Assembly: GCF_033807715.1 (NCBI RefSeq)
Contig: NC_084596.1
Coordinates: 37,038,879-37,102,878, forward strand
DNA from: Cololabis saira
Taxonomy: Eukaryota > Chordata > Actinopteri > Beloniformes > Belonidae
Direction: 5' to 3'
DNA: 64,000 nt
Shown piece after piece: positions 50,930 to 62,618 of the stretch. Every line of letters starts with the position of its first letter. Position 1 is the first letter of the stretch. The translations under genes and the position numbers were made by a program. A model generated the notes under the pieces. The model was given only the letters and a program-made list of their open reading frames with translations. It was not told the DNA's origin and did not search any database.

Positions 50930-51130
50930 TTACACTTCAGCAAATGTCAAGCAGCTGATAAATATTGATGATGGCCAAGGAAAATAAATCATCGTTATAA
51001 GCTCTACTTAGACTGTAGTTTCACTCAGCAGAACATTAAGTTTAAACTCAATATTTTGAAATGAACATCAGTGGTGCAATGTTTTTCTTTCTTCCTTGTT
51101 TTCTTAATATACAGACCTCAAATGTAAAAC
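50930..51130 (+). repeat. Unclassified duplicated sequence, copy 2
   Basis: The direct-orientation counterpart of 43081-43335, missing an internal stretch of about 45 bp. It has no recognisable termini or coding capacity. Confidence 0.8.
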
Positions 51131-52802
51131 CCTGGTGACGTTTACCTTTTGTTATGAAGAGTACTCGTGACGATGGGCCAATTTGGGCTCTGCAAAGACA
51201 GAGGAAAGCTCAAAAATAGATCCCTAAAGCTAGGTGAAATGGAGAGGAGACGTCTATAATATCAAGCAGGCAAATAAAGGAAATCAATGCTGAGGAGGCT
51301 GCGTGGTTTAATTTTCTGTGGGAAAAAGTGTCTGTTGTGTCTGTTTTAAAGGATTTTTTTATCCTGCGAACAAGCAATGTGACATGATTAGAAAAAAATA
51401 AAAAAGAAGAGTTGTGTTACGTCAAAAGAGTAAAGTGTTGGAAATACGACTGCTAATATGCTTTAGGAGCCACAGAGGATTCATGTCTCTTGGAAGAATT
51501 ATTGCTTAGCAATGAAATATGGGAGTGTTTCAAGTGTTTGTAATGCTTGGTCTCCATTGTTGAGTTTTATGTCAGTTATCCTTTTGTTTCTGTCAGAAAC
51601 ATTGTCAATTTCACTGCAGGGAAGAAAAAAGAAAAAAAAAAAACAGGTGACATTTACAGACTGATGGCTGCAGTCCAAAGTGTGTGTAGACTTGCACCGA
51701 GTAGCATCAGCTCCTTCCCTTTTGAAGGTCATATTTGGGATAATTTTATGTTTCTCTTCCACACTTGAGGCAACAGAATATCATGGCTATTACTATACCA
51801 ACATAAAATACACTATGGATGGTTTTTTTTTTGTAATGTGGAAGGAACTGATGCAGGTAACAGCTTCTTGGCTATCATACTCAACTTCCTCGTAAATGCG
51901 ATTTTGCCTTATCTAGGTCATTCTAAATGTAATTTTGTATAATAGCCTCCACGTGGAAATTGACCGGTAGAAACACTGCTTTCTGAATAATGGGTTTGGT
52001 AATACAGATAGTAATGGGTGTTGGCAGACACTGAAGGTGACTAACACTCGGGTAAAGCTGCACAGAGTGAGGTCATACATGTATGTCGCATGATGACACA
52101 TTTATGAACGGAAGTAGCTTTGCACAAAAGGTTTCACATTGTTTGACCTTTTAGTAGAGGACTGTATTGATCTTCTTAAGAATAACTAGACAGCAGTGTT
52201 TATTTGGATGGCAGAAGCTCATACCATGGAGGCGAGCTGCAGAGGGAGGTGATATTACATCGCCGTTGTCATAAACTGGCTCTGCTGTATCTGGAGAAGA
52301 CACGGTGCGCTTTGTCATTGACACTAAGATAATTGAGGCTATCATACCGTCTCGACTGATATATTCCAGTTTTTCCTTTTGTGTTGCACATAACATTTTC
52401 AAATTAACAGCGCCACAGCAGTCAGACCACCTGCGTCGTTTTTTGTGCTACAACTAAAAAGAACTGCAGAGTTTTCTGGCAGAAATAAGAGACATTGCTG
52501 GCAAAAATCAGGATTTCATGTAAGAAGCAGTGGCCAAATGAGTGATTATCAATAAGGCTTTTGAGAACCAAGAAAGAGTCTGTCTGTCTTTTTTTAATGT
52601 TAAGACAAAGCTCAGACACATTTTGATGCAAATGGAGACTTTATTTAGACGAGAGCAGGCTTTTCAAAAGAGCACCATCAGTAGCTGTGAGGATGTGAGA
52701 TGTGAACAGCAGAGATAAAGTAAACTATGCACACAGCAGCTCAAAACCAACGACTAACGCCAAAGTGAAATGATGCCAAAGTAATCTACATCTGCAAATG
52801 TC

Positions 52803-52830
52803 ACACGCACACACACACACACACACACAC
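52803..52830. repeat. (AC)n microsatellite
   Basis: 28 bp CA-rich tract, perfect over its last 20 or so bases. Confidence 0.95.
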
Positions 52831-54823
52831 CAATTTTTACTTATTTACTTATCTATTTTAAAACAAATGTCCAATTACGATTTTTTTTTTCTTCTTATGC
52901 AAGATCTGAAAAACGGCCCTGAGTAAATTAGTAACCATAGTTTTGCTTCGGCTTTTGAATTTAAATGAGTGTTGACACAAGCTGAGCTACTTTTTGATGG
53001 TTTCCAAGAGCTAAAAGGCCTTTGCTTCCCTTTATGGGTGGCTGTTTAATCGAACAGCTCTGTCTACAAGAGGGCCAGTCATTGTGGTCAGTAAAGATAA
53101 CAGATAATATGCAAGGCATTGAAATGAATGGATTATATGGACGAGGTTTACAATGTGTTTATTGGCTGGATAAAATGACAGGATTTTCATTCCTCTCTCT
53201 GGCATTCACTCTTTTGAGCCCCTGTCATTGGATTTAGCAGAGCTTTCTTTTATTTCCTTCCTCCCTGCTCATCATATTCCGTCTTTCTGTTGTGTTTACC
53301 CATTACCTTTTTCCCCCTCTTTGTATTGTATTATATTACCGCTCTCATTCCCTTCCTCCGTGTGTCTCTTTTGTCCTGTCTGGCTTTTTCTGTGTCACAT
53401 TTATTCTCTCTGTTCCTTTTTACCCATTTTCATTTTCTTTTTTTCCCGTTTTTTTCCCCCTCATTTAATGCAGTAGTCCAGTCGGTCCAAAGGGGTGGTC
53501 CGAGAGGAGTGGCTTAATTTTTTAACATAGTCCATTTTTCTCCAGAAGTAGCACCAAATAGCCAACAATGGGTTCTTTCAGTGCAGACGAAAATATCAGG
53601 GCCGAATGTACAAAAGGAGTTGGTCATTATTTGAAATTGTAGAGCACCTGTGTTTCATTTATCCATTTCAGCTTCATCAAGTGTGGCTTTTTAGCAAAAG
53701 AGACATGGCTGTGCTCAAGTGATGTACAGTAATAGAGCTTTTACCTAACATACTGTTTACTTGATTTGGGGTGTAGCTCATATTTTCCTCTTACCTTGAT
53801 GTGCATTTCCTCTTGCTGTAAAGACTGGTGTTATGGTCCAAAGATAGCCTAAGATTTGGTCTAATGGTCCTATTTTGTAGTTGGACTAAGTAGCATGAGG
53901 TGGAGCTTTTAAAGGCCTTCAAACATCTGTCTATTTATTCTACGACTGAAAGAATATTTTTCATATAATTTTTTTTTTTTTTTAAGAATTTTTGAGTTTT
54001 TAAGTGTAATAGTATTAGTTCTGGTGCTTGTCTTTGCAGAATTAGTACTTCAAATTTAGTCATAGAGCACATTTGCAACAGGAAGCTAAGTGTTTTTTCA
54101 GATAAAATGTGCAACTTAAAACAGTAATGAAGGAACAACAGGGGTCAAACAACTAAATTATTATTTATGAACTAGGCAGGCTGAGGGGTTTTGAAGTTTG
54201 ACTCAAGTGGAGTGCTGGAGGGAACAGTTGTTATTTCAAATGGTAATTGATTCTGCAAGCTTGGAGCTGGGGCTGGAAAAGCTCCATCACCTTTATTTTC
54301 AGGCCAACACCATACCATATATAAGATAGCCTTTTCTGAGGACCTATGAGTCCTAGTTGCTTTGTGTATGGTGAATAAGATCCATGATATAAAATGGGAC
54401 CTGCACATGAAGAGTCTGAAAAACAAACAATAAAATCTTAAAACTCTAAAAGCTTAAAACAGTCCAGGAACCATTGTATGGAAGACAATTTGGGCAGTCT
54501 TTAGTAGCTGTCAGTAGTCTTGCTGCAGCAGTTTGTGCCAATTGCCATGATTTCAGGAATTAGGATAGTTTAAATTAGTGTCCGACCGATCAGCATTTTT
54601 TTCGATTATTTCGATCACCGATTAAGGGGAAATCAAAAAGACCGATAGCCGATATCAGCCGATACGATTATTACCCTTTTTTACCTTTTTGGGAGAAAAC
54701 AAATTTCAATACAAGAATTCATTTAAATGAATGGTGAGCAATTTATTGCTTTAACTAGATTTAGAACATTCTTAATACAAAAAGAAAATGCAGTATTTCA
54801 GTAAATGATCACATTAGATGCAA

Positions 54824-54824
<1 letters not shown>

Positions 54825-54848
<24 letters not shown>
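54825..54848. repeat. C-run
   Basis: 24 consecutive C residues, a G-quadruplex-prone and sequencing-error-prone tract inside the family D hAT element. Confidence 0.95.
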
Positions 54849-54854
<6 letters not shown>

Positions 54855-55265
54855 CTTCTTTACACCAGCATTCCTCAATAATGATAAATAGAAACAAAGC
54901 TGCATGGGAGAACTTAAATAAGAGGAATCTTCATACTGTAACTCAAACTGTGTAAAGTGTAAACAATAAGTCAAAGAACAAGTCAAACCCTCAGGTTCAT
55001 AATATTATTGTTTATTTATTTATTGTGGAGTAAATGTCCAAAAATGCATGTTCTGGTCCTGGTTTTACCTGGTTTTACCAGGTATTACCAGGATGAGCTG
55101 CTCTGAGCAGCAGGGTCCCCTTAGAGCACCTTTATATTAAATTGTAGGTAGGTGCAGGGACTGCAATGTTTCATCCTCTCCGCCTTTACTTTGCATCACT
55201 TTCATTTATTGTTAGAAATATGACGCCATGTCGTCTTGTTTGACTTTGTTTTGATGATAGTGATT

Positions 55266-55351
55266 GATTTCATGTGGCCACGGCGTAGGGTACGCGGCGA
55301 CGCGCGCTTACGCCGTAGCTCTGCGTTGGTGTAGAGGAACCATAAATCAGC
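55266..55351 (-). repeat. Harbinger-terminus-like GC-rich block
   Basis: On the minus strand it reads AGGCTGATTTATGGTTCC, then TACACCAACGCAGAGC and TACGGCGTAAGC. This resembles the outer end of the MITE at 12000-12478 and the block at 9519-9602. TAA directly abuts the end (55349-55353), as for a TWA target. The other end is not seen within the hAT element. Confidence 0.5.
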
Positions 55352-55962
55352 CTAAATGCTGGGCTGCGCGTGTCGCGCTGAGCTGCTCCTCCGCTCTCCG
55401 GAGCCGTGCGAGGAGAAAACATCCCCTCCCGTCTTTACTAAACCGGTTTGCTTTGAAAAGAGTCGCGCTTGTTTTATGTCTCCTTTTATGAGAAGGAGAG
55501 ACGAGACGAGAGAGCGAGAAAAGCCTAATTTAATGGAAAAAAAAATGTATAATAAAAAAAAATAATTCAGGCGTGGCGGCTATGATTTAGCAGTGGCGGG
55601 CCGCCACTGCTAAATCACCAAAAATGTAAATATAAGATATGCACTTTATGCAGCCAATTTTCTTTAAAAAAAATAAAATAAAAAAAAATCGAATTTTTTT
55701 TTTTCGATTTTTTTTTTTGCCGGGGCCGATATCGATTATTAATAAAATTATGAATATCGAATTATCGGTCGCCCACTAGTTTTAAATATGACTTTATAGA
55801 TGCATGGATGACTTTAACAGATCTCGGTAAGACAGGGATATTTTGATTTGGCAAGAATTCTTAAACAGTAATAGCCTATTTTGACTACTGAGCAGATTTG
55901 ATAGTGGCGAGAAAGCTCAGAGTCAAGGACTGCATATGAAATTAGAATAGTATTACTGTAAA

Positions 55963-56715
55963 ACTTCAAATAATGACCATGTCCCAATTTGCCGCCAGGT
56001 GTAGCAAAATATTTTTTATATTAAACGCCCATCCTAAATAAAGGCCAGGTCAAACATGCTTTTTTTTCTCCCCAAAAATATTCTATCGTATGCAAATATA
56101 GCCTGCCTAAACACAAACAAATAACCCTAACAAATTGAAAAGTGTGTGACTATTTAATTTTACAGAGACCTGACGTGTAATGAATTTGAGCAACTGCATT
56201 CCAGCACCATGGCCAGCATCACGGCTTCTCACAAGAAATATGATGTTCAATTTAAGTTAAATGTAGTTTGATAGTAGTTGTACAGCAAAACTGTGAGAGA
56301 GTGGGAAAGAAAACTAACTCCAAGAGTTAGCTACGGAAAACGGCAAGCGCGAGAAGTTGGAGGGAGAGAAAAGCTAAGGGCTAAAGTCGTAGCTTGGATA
56401 CTTCACAAGCGCGCCAGACACCAGCGTGTGTCACGGAAGATGATACTAGTAATAGGAAAAGTTGTATCAGACCTCCAGGAATGACCTCCGTGGTCATGTT
56501 GTAGCCTGTTTGAGCTTGTGCTGATGCAGCACCGGTACGCATCTCACACGAGGAGTCGGTGCCCAAAGTTGAATTTGTCCACCACTCATTGCAGCAAGTC
56601 TGCAGTCAGCACATCATTCATCCATCTGTTTTTGGATGACGCGACACACAATTAATAAAGGCAGGTCCCAAATAAACGCAGGACCCTAATAAACACCTGT
56701 TGATTTGAGTGATTT
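55963..56715 (+). mobile_element. pogo/Tigger-like element relic
   Basis: Starts near TACTGTAAAACTTCAAATAA and ends in text with GGTCCCAAATAAACGCAGG and CCTAATAAACACCTGTT. The repeated AAATAAACGCC-like motif is a fish pogo-type terminal feature (recalled, not checked). Inside is a broken N-terminal transposase region (listed separately). The right terminus and TA duplication could not be fixed. Confidence 0.55.
56211..56484 (+). pseudogene. pogo/Tigger-like transposase N-terminal fragment
   Basis: One frame reads MASITASHKKYDVQFKLNVV, then three stops in a row, then SKTVREWERKL, YGKRQAREVGG and ILHKRARHQRVSRKMI. The KKYDVQFKL helix and the later VREW and RVSRKMI blocks are those of the CENP-B-type helix-turn-helix region of pogo/Tigger transposases. 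The frame ends at 56484. No DDE domain follows, so it is dead. Confidence 0.65.
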
Positions 56716-56947
56716 AAGCAGCAAAGTGTTAAAGGCAGGAAGTTAGACCCAGAAGAATCAGGACGACAGCGATGCCTGAATCTCCAGAGATCAGTAGGTC
56801 ATTAGTCTCTTTCAGCAGCACTGATTCTCTGCTACGCAGAGATTTGTAGCCAGACTTAGAGGGTTGTAATGGCTTGTTTGAGTACATGAACAACAGCAAT
56901 TATGACTTTTTTTTTTTCATGTTGTCACTATGTAATTAAATTACAAT

Positions 56948-56985
56948 TCAATAAACTTTATTGATCCCTGAAGGGTAATTAATTA
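56948..56985 (-). mobile_element. Retroposon 3'-tail fragment, reverse orientation
   Basis: AATAAACTTTATTGATCCCT then GAAGGGTAATT is the reverse complement of a gatcaataaag-type tail, as at 33742-33800. Confidence 0.45.
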
Positions 56986-57473
56986 AAGTGAAGCAGCTCA
57001 AACTGTTGCTGAAATGTGCTATACAAATAGACTTGCCTAATCCATAGGTTGTCACACGCATTGTATTTTATAGTTCTGAAATACAGTAGAGAGAACATAA
57101 TTAAGCCCAGGGCTTTGATGCTAGAGCCTAGTTTTTTATGTATTCTTTGTGTTTTGGGGTTGAGATAAGCAGTTTACAGCATCTGGCCCATTGGTTAACA
57201 TCGTGCATGAAAACCACAGGAGTAACTCATTATGTCAGATTCTTCCAGTCAATATTTGTGACCTGGTTCCAGCTTCTCTGTGCTAAACATACTTGCTTAT
57301 TCTGTATTATTAATGCAGCTGTTTATGTGAAGCTGAGCACAAACATTCACGTTGGAGAGAACCTTGTCCTTTGTGTTGTTGTTGCAACATGTTGGATACA
57401 GAATATGCCTCAACCCTGAAAATGAAACATGATAACACATGGTGGAATGTATTAGAAAAATATACAATTTTTA

Positions 57474-57681
57474 GACGGTGGTAACTGACGTGGCAATCCC
57501 AAGTGACATCAATATCAAGAATAACGAGCAGGAGAGACTGGAGAAGCACTAGCGGTTGCAGGAGGAGACAGAGAAGATCTGGAAGGTGAAGACAGGAGTG
57601 GTGCCCATAGTAGATAATGTAAAAAATCTCAGAGGAACGCAGGCCTAGAAACACTACTGTGATACTGTGCAGAACACTCAA

Positions 57682-57682
<1 letters not shown>
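57474..57682 (+). pseudogene. Retroelement coding fragment
   Basis: The frame gives VVTDVAIPSDINIKNNEQER, LEKH, a stop, then RLQEETEKIWKVKTGVVPIV and DNVKNLRGTQA. The D-x-A-(I/V)-P and EK-W-VK-x-VVP blocks resemble a C-terminal section of a fish non-LTR retrotransposon polyprotein. Two in-frame stops make it non-functional. Family not assigned. Confidence 0.5.

Positions 57683-57724
<42 letters not shown>
57683..57724. repeat. (TA)n microsatellite
   Basis: About 42 bp of perfect TA, followed by ATGTATG variants to about 57760. Confidence 0.95.
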
Positions 57725-57729
<5 letters not shown>

Positions 57730-58181
57730 ATGTATATATATATGTATGTATGTGTATGTTCATGAATGTTTATGCACATAATAACTAGAGGAAGGAGTAT
57801 ATAGTTGTCTTGTGTAGGGGCGTTTAGGAGCCTGTTAATTACATCTTACCAATTTACCTATCAGATTTCCGACGAGCTTGTTGGAGATACAAACAGGGCT
57901 TCTCTCAGTTTGAGAGTGTTTCACACTTGAGGGGAGGTTTGTCCAACGTTATCAACCTAATTTAACAAGGTCAGTCATTCCAGCTCGTAAAAACAGCTGG
58001 AGGCCTTTTTGAGATAATCTGTTATTATTGCTGAACACTTTTGCAGTGGATTGTACTTTTTATTATACATTGTTTTTGGTTATGTAACTTGTTGGGTTTC
58101 TGAGAAAATAAAGTAATGTTTTCCTGTTTACTTTTGCCATTTATTTTTGTGAACCTTTGTGTTTGATTATCCCCATCTGTA

Positions 58182-58533
58182 TGGAGAACCAAAACTGACA
58201 TAATTCAAAATAAAAGCAGAAATATACATATTTTGTTTTTCCTTTTCCTTATACATGCCCTTCTTGATCCAGTTCCTATACTATTTGTCAATAAACAGGA
58301 ATGAGCAGGATCGGGCCAAAATTAAAATTATTGTGCAATTTAAAGACTAAAATTAATAATAATAATAATAATAATAATAACAATAATGTTGTATTTATAG
58401 TTGATATACACTAGCTTCGTTGTTTGTTTTATATACATTTCCTTCCAAAAATGCTTGTATAAGTAAAAGGAAAAACTAAATATGTATATATATTTCTGCT
58501 TTTATTTTGAATTATGACTGTTTTGGTCCTCCA
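58182..58533. mobile_element. Mariner-type foldback MITE
   Basis: A 352-bp element flanked by TA (58180-58181 and 58534-58535). It has inverted ends of about 80-90 bp that start TGGAGAACCAAAACTGACAT / TGGAGGACCAAAACAGTCAT and both run through AATTCAAAATAAAAGCAGA and TTTTTCCTTTT. The centre holds an (AAT)n tract at about 58350-58380. The TA target and structure fit Tc1/mariner-type MITEs. Confidence 0.82.
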
Positions 58534-61360
58534 TAAATCTGAAGGACATTGTTTTTTACTTATTTATATGCAAAATTCCACACTCTGTCAGAAAACTTAC
58601 ACCTCAATCTACAAAAAATTACAAAGTATAATGCTGTAGCGTGATCTGCTGCAGGAGAACTGATCATGCTCACCCTACACACGGATACTAATTATATTCT
58701 CAGATTCAAGATATGGAAAGAGGAGATTAATTTAAAAAAAACACACACACAGAGACACTCGTACACGTCCTCTAACTAGAGGTCAATGAGCTGTTTCACA
58801 TGTGGCCTGAGATTGAAGAATTGCACGTGTGGGGTTTCCAGCACCGGTTCCCCACAAGGTTATAGTGAGGTAAAGATGACCTCACTTTTAGTATGATAAC
58901 TGTGGTATGGTAGCATGACTGTACACTCTTTATCCTATTGCTTTATAAATGACTCGGTTCTACAATTAAGGATTTTCTTCACATGCAAACTGGTTGTTTG
59001 CTTTGACCTTCAAACAGCGGATGTGCAGCAAAAGCTGAGTTAGTTAGGCTGAAAGAGTAAAGAAAGATGGCCGAGACATTTAATGCAGTTTCGTTTTGGT
59101 TTTCTCATCTGAGCAGTTTGTTTCACTTTAAAGAAACCCAGCTCTGTTTGTCCTGGTTATGTGGTTCGATTACGCTGGCGTAAGATCTGTCAGACAGCAT
59201 CCCCCGGAGGACACGCCCCCAGTGTCTCTGAGCAGGACACTGCACATTTTCTGATGATTCAGAAACCGCGTCTCGCATTGCTGGGGATTGTTTTGACTAT
59301 TCTTGTTCAGCCCTGTGGTTAATAACATATTTTTCATTCACAAACTCAGATGCATATCTCGCTTTACTTGGGCTTTAAGTGGTAATCAAGTTTGTAGCCA
59401 CTTTCCTCTCATTCTGATGTTGTTTAAGTATATCCTTGTGTTTTCTCTTTGTCTTCAGTGAGGTTTGTCAGTCGTGCTCTGCTCCTGATTTCTGCTCCTC
59501 TTATATTTCCCCCCTTTCGGCAGAAATCTGACTCCCTCTGGAAAATGTTGTATTCTACTTTTAGCCGTCTGTACACGTAGCTGTTTTATGCTAACCTGAC
59601 TTGGCTTTCTTCTTCACAGTGAGGTTTTGTGTGAGGTCTCCGGTTGCTTTTACTCTTCACCAGCTTACACTGGCCATTGAGTAAATAACACACATTCACC
59701 TCCACTGAGGCATTTTTTTAAAGCAATGAAACATTATTTTGACACAACCAAATGCTGAGGACCAGGTTGTCCTTCTCTGGGAAAACATTGACTCATCTTG
59801 TGCTCCCTTTCCTGCCTGAACCCATACTGGAAATAATAATCCTCATCTTCCTGCCGCAGCCAAGATATTTGTCTGATACAAACACACTCCGTCCTCAAAG
59901 AAATGGGAGCTGAGCTTTAGCCTCTGTACGTCGTGCTGTTGTGCGATGCACTTTACTTGCTCCTTAAATTGCATATTTGTGCACTTGTGGAGATGTGTTT
60001 TGGCTTTAATGAATGAGGAGTCTGCAGTGCTACACAGAGCCACATTATGTACTGTTAATTGCTCGCACAATCTGTTAGACGCTGTATAGATGTTAACATA
60101 GACGTAACAGTATATATACAAACAACCAAACAAGCTCACATAAACTCCTTAAGACAATTGAAAATCACAGATAAGCCCAAAAATGAATTATTTTTAGAGT
60201 GGGGAAACAAAGTCCTTAGCTCTCTAGTGCAGTTTTGCCTTTGTGAAAAAAAAAATAAATAAAAATAATAAAAAATAATTTTTTTTCCCTTTCTCCATAA
60301 TTCAATATTGGCTTTAGAGTGGAAAAATAATAAAAATAGTTTTTTCTGATTTGGTTTTAAAACTTCACAGCTGAGCTGACAGTGCCATCACCGCACCACT
60401 GGGTCGATTCAAACTAGTAACAGACACTTAGTAAAATACGTCACGTGTTAGTTTATCCTCCACTTAAGATGATGAATACTGCCATCATGTCTGTTTGCTA
60501 AACAGAGAGGAATGAAAGGAAAGCTGCTCGTCTAGCTTAAAAATAGGAAGACAGATGATGTCTGCAACATGGTGATAATACAAGTTGTGAATTTAACATT
60601 TCTGTTTGTTGAATAAATATGCTAATCGTAATTTTAAACATGCCACATTGGTATGAACATGAACAAATGGCGTGTGGCACGAGGTTATTAGCATGTATAG
60701 ACTTTTTCCTCTTTTTCCTACAGGTCTCAGGCAGGAAAAGCTTTTTCAGTACCTTTATCTCATTAATAAATGGACGGCCATCCCCCTCATGGATTTTAAC
60801 GCTGCACTTTGTCCACTCGGCGTGTCGTCACCAGCCGTCTAGTCACAGCTCGGGGACGTTACCTCTGTATCTTTCTGGTTTCAGTTTAAAAAAAACACCT
60901 GTGAATTTTATTTTCAGGATTTTTTAAAGGTGTGATTTTACATTGGTGTTTTCTGGCTTTTAGCAGCTCACTGTTTTAGGATTTTAGGATTGTATTTTTA
61001 CTTTTCCAATTAAGCTCATACCTTTGTGCTCCACCCCCTGACCTTCGCTCATTGAGATTAACCTTCAAAAGAAATCTCAATGTGTGCTTGAATGTATTTT
61101 ATTTGAAGTGTTTACTTTTTATTGATTTATTTTATTGATTTATTTAAAGTTGTATGTACCTGAGGTATTGATAAGTACTCTCCCAAATGTTACAACTCTG
61201 GAGTTTATCATCCCTCAGCAGAGAGTTCAAATGAGTTCATCTCAAGATCCAAGGCTTCCAAACTGTGATGATGTGTTTGTTAGGATGTTCGTTTTGGTCT
61301 AAATATATTTTTCGTGTATCTTTTTAACACCATCTTTTTGCTGTTGTTTGTCTTCTTCAG

Positions 61361-61395
61361 CTCAGCAGATGAGAAGTTTCGCTGGAACAATCAAG
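61361..61395 (+). CDS. ctnnd2: ctnnd2 short coding exon (35 nt)
   Basis: A 35-nt exon. With the AG carried over from 29970 it reads S-S-A-D-E-K-F-R-W-N-N-Q plus one base. Vertebrate delta-2 catenin has SSAEEQFQWQSQ-D here, so the frame, the Ser-Ala-(D/E)-E, F-x-W and Q positions all agree. The acceptor is strong (tgtttgtcttcttcag/CTCAG), and the donor CAAG/gtagtg is good. It enters in phase 2 and leaves in phase 1. Skipping it would shift the frame. The next exon, expected to start DGQKD and lead to the linker before the armadillo repeats, is not found before 64000. Confidence 0.9.
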
Positions 61396-62265
61396 GTAGT
61401 GTTCCACCTTAAATACTCTCCTGCTCTCATGTCTGGTCTTTCAGTGTTTTTAATTTGTAATCTTATTTGTGCATATTTGTCTTTGTTCTGATGAAACCCT
61501 TTAAAGCAGCAGTTCCAAACCAAAAGAGCACAAGCACAAACACACACAAATAAGGCATCATCTCCTAAGCTTTATTTGTATCCCTTTTCAAAACAACCAG
61601 TCAAATATTTTGTTTCAAAGAAGAACAAAAAGTGTGATAACATTTCAGATTTGACCTTTCTGATAGTCCATGGGACTGAATTGCAGAATCTGAATCTGTT
61701 TGTTTGGTGAGTCTGGATGCGACTGCATGTCCCTTGACAATCCAAATGGATTTAAAAATATATTATTTTCCCCTGAAAGATTGAGTCAGTTTGAAGGGGG
61801 GTGAGCGCTAGATTACAGCTGAGGCTTTTCAACATTTCAAGACATGGAAGTGTTGCAGTCCAGTGTGATTCTTTGACAAGTGCAAATCAACTTTGCCTGA
61901 ACAAGAATCACTGCGAGGGAGGAGCATAAAGACGCAGTCCCAGTGCTGCCCGACTGTTTCATCTGCAGAGGAAATAGTTCCAGCTCCCTGTTTTGACATT
62001 TCCATCCCCTCTGCTCTCCGTGATATTTGATGCAGGACCTGCACCTCATTGTTGACCTCGGCCTGTGAGCTTTGCTGTTTTAAAAGTCAACACTCACCTG
62101 TTGGCACAGATGTACATTGTGCTATTCAAGAAGTCTTTCTTTTCCCTTTCAGTTTGAGTTTTTTCCTGGGGTTTCAAGAAACACACAAAACACTTGTGTG
62201 TTGTGTGTGCAGAGGTGCAGACTTTAACCACCTCTGTGCAGCTAAAACCCCATTCACCTTTGAGC

Positions 62266-62325
62266 TCTTTGACTCCCCCCTCAGGGGGCAGAGACCCCAG
62301 GTTGGGAACCACTGCTTTAAAGGAC
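62266..62325. mobile_element. hAT end fragment
   Basis: CTCCCCCCTCAGGGGGCAGA, GACCCCAGGTTGGGAACCA and CTGCTTTAAAG. Reverse-complemented, this begins CAGTGGTTCCCAACCTGGGG, a common hAT terminal sequence. Only one end is visible, directly beside the (CA)n tract. Confidence 0.55.
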
Positions 62326-62333
62326 TACAGAGG

Positions 62334-62334
<1 letters not shown>

Positions 62335-62402
<68 letters not shown>
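62335..62402. repeat. (CA)n microsatellite
   Basis: About 68 bp of perfect CA repeats, the longest microsatellite in the window. Confidence 0.98.
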
Positions 62403-62406
<4 letters not shown>

Positions 62407-62618
62407 AATAGGTTGGTTCACACAAAAAGAAAACAAAAAAACCCTTGCCTTTCAAACTCTGGTCGTCAACCAACATGAACGTTAAATAAAGGTCAGTATA
62501 GAAACAGTGTTTCAAACAAAGTCTGCTTTTATCCAGATCAGAACCACTTTTTGTAAATGACAACAAAAATCAATGAGCCTTTATATGATTTGAAAGTCAA
62601 ACGAGCACACCTCTCCAG

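Larger units (their letters stand above)
54576..55778. mobile_element. hAT-type element, family D
   Basis: A 1,203-bp element with ends TAGTGTCCGACCGAT and, from the right, TAGTGGGCGACCGAT: 13 of 15 match. The flanks gtttaaat (54568-54575) and gttttaaat (55779-55787) fit an 8-bp duplication with a one-base indel. CGATTAT/CGATATC motifs recur inside both ends. The interior holds a 24-base C-run, the GC-rich Harbinger-like block at 55266-55351 and GC-rich text to about 55520. No transposase is recognisable. Confidence 0.75.

Noticed and set aside
46861..51530. 18-base match TGAAATATGGGAGTGTTT at about 46863 and 51513
   Set aside because: A single short match with no similarity on either side, so it is most likely chance.
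53228..53517. Overlapping Leu/Phe/Ser-rich frames of 75-82 codons
   Set aside because: Translation of the C/T-rich low-complexity tract. The hydrophobic look is compositional, not a membrane protein.
62049..62566. Long frames on both strands around 62.1-62.5 kb
   Set aside because: They run through the (CA)n tract, giving His-Thr or Cys-Val repeats, which are microsatellite artefacts.
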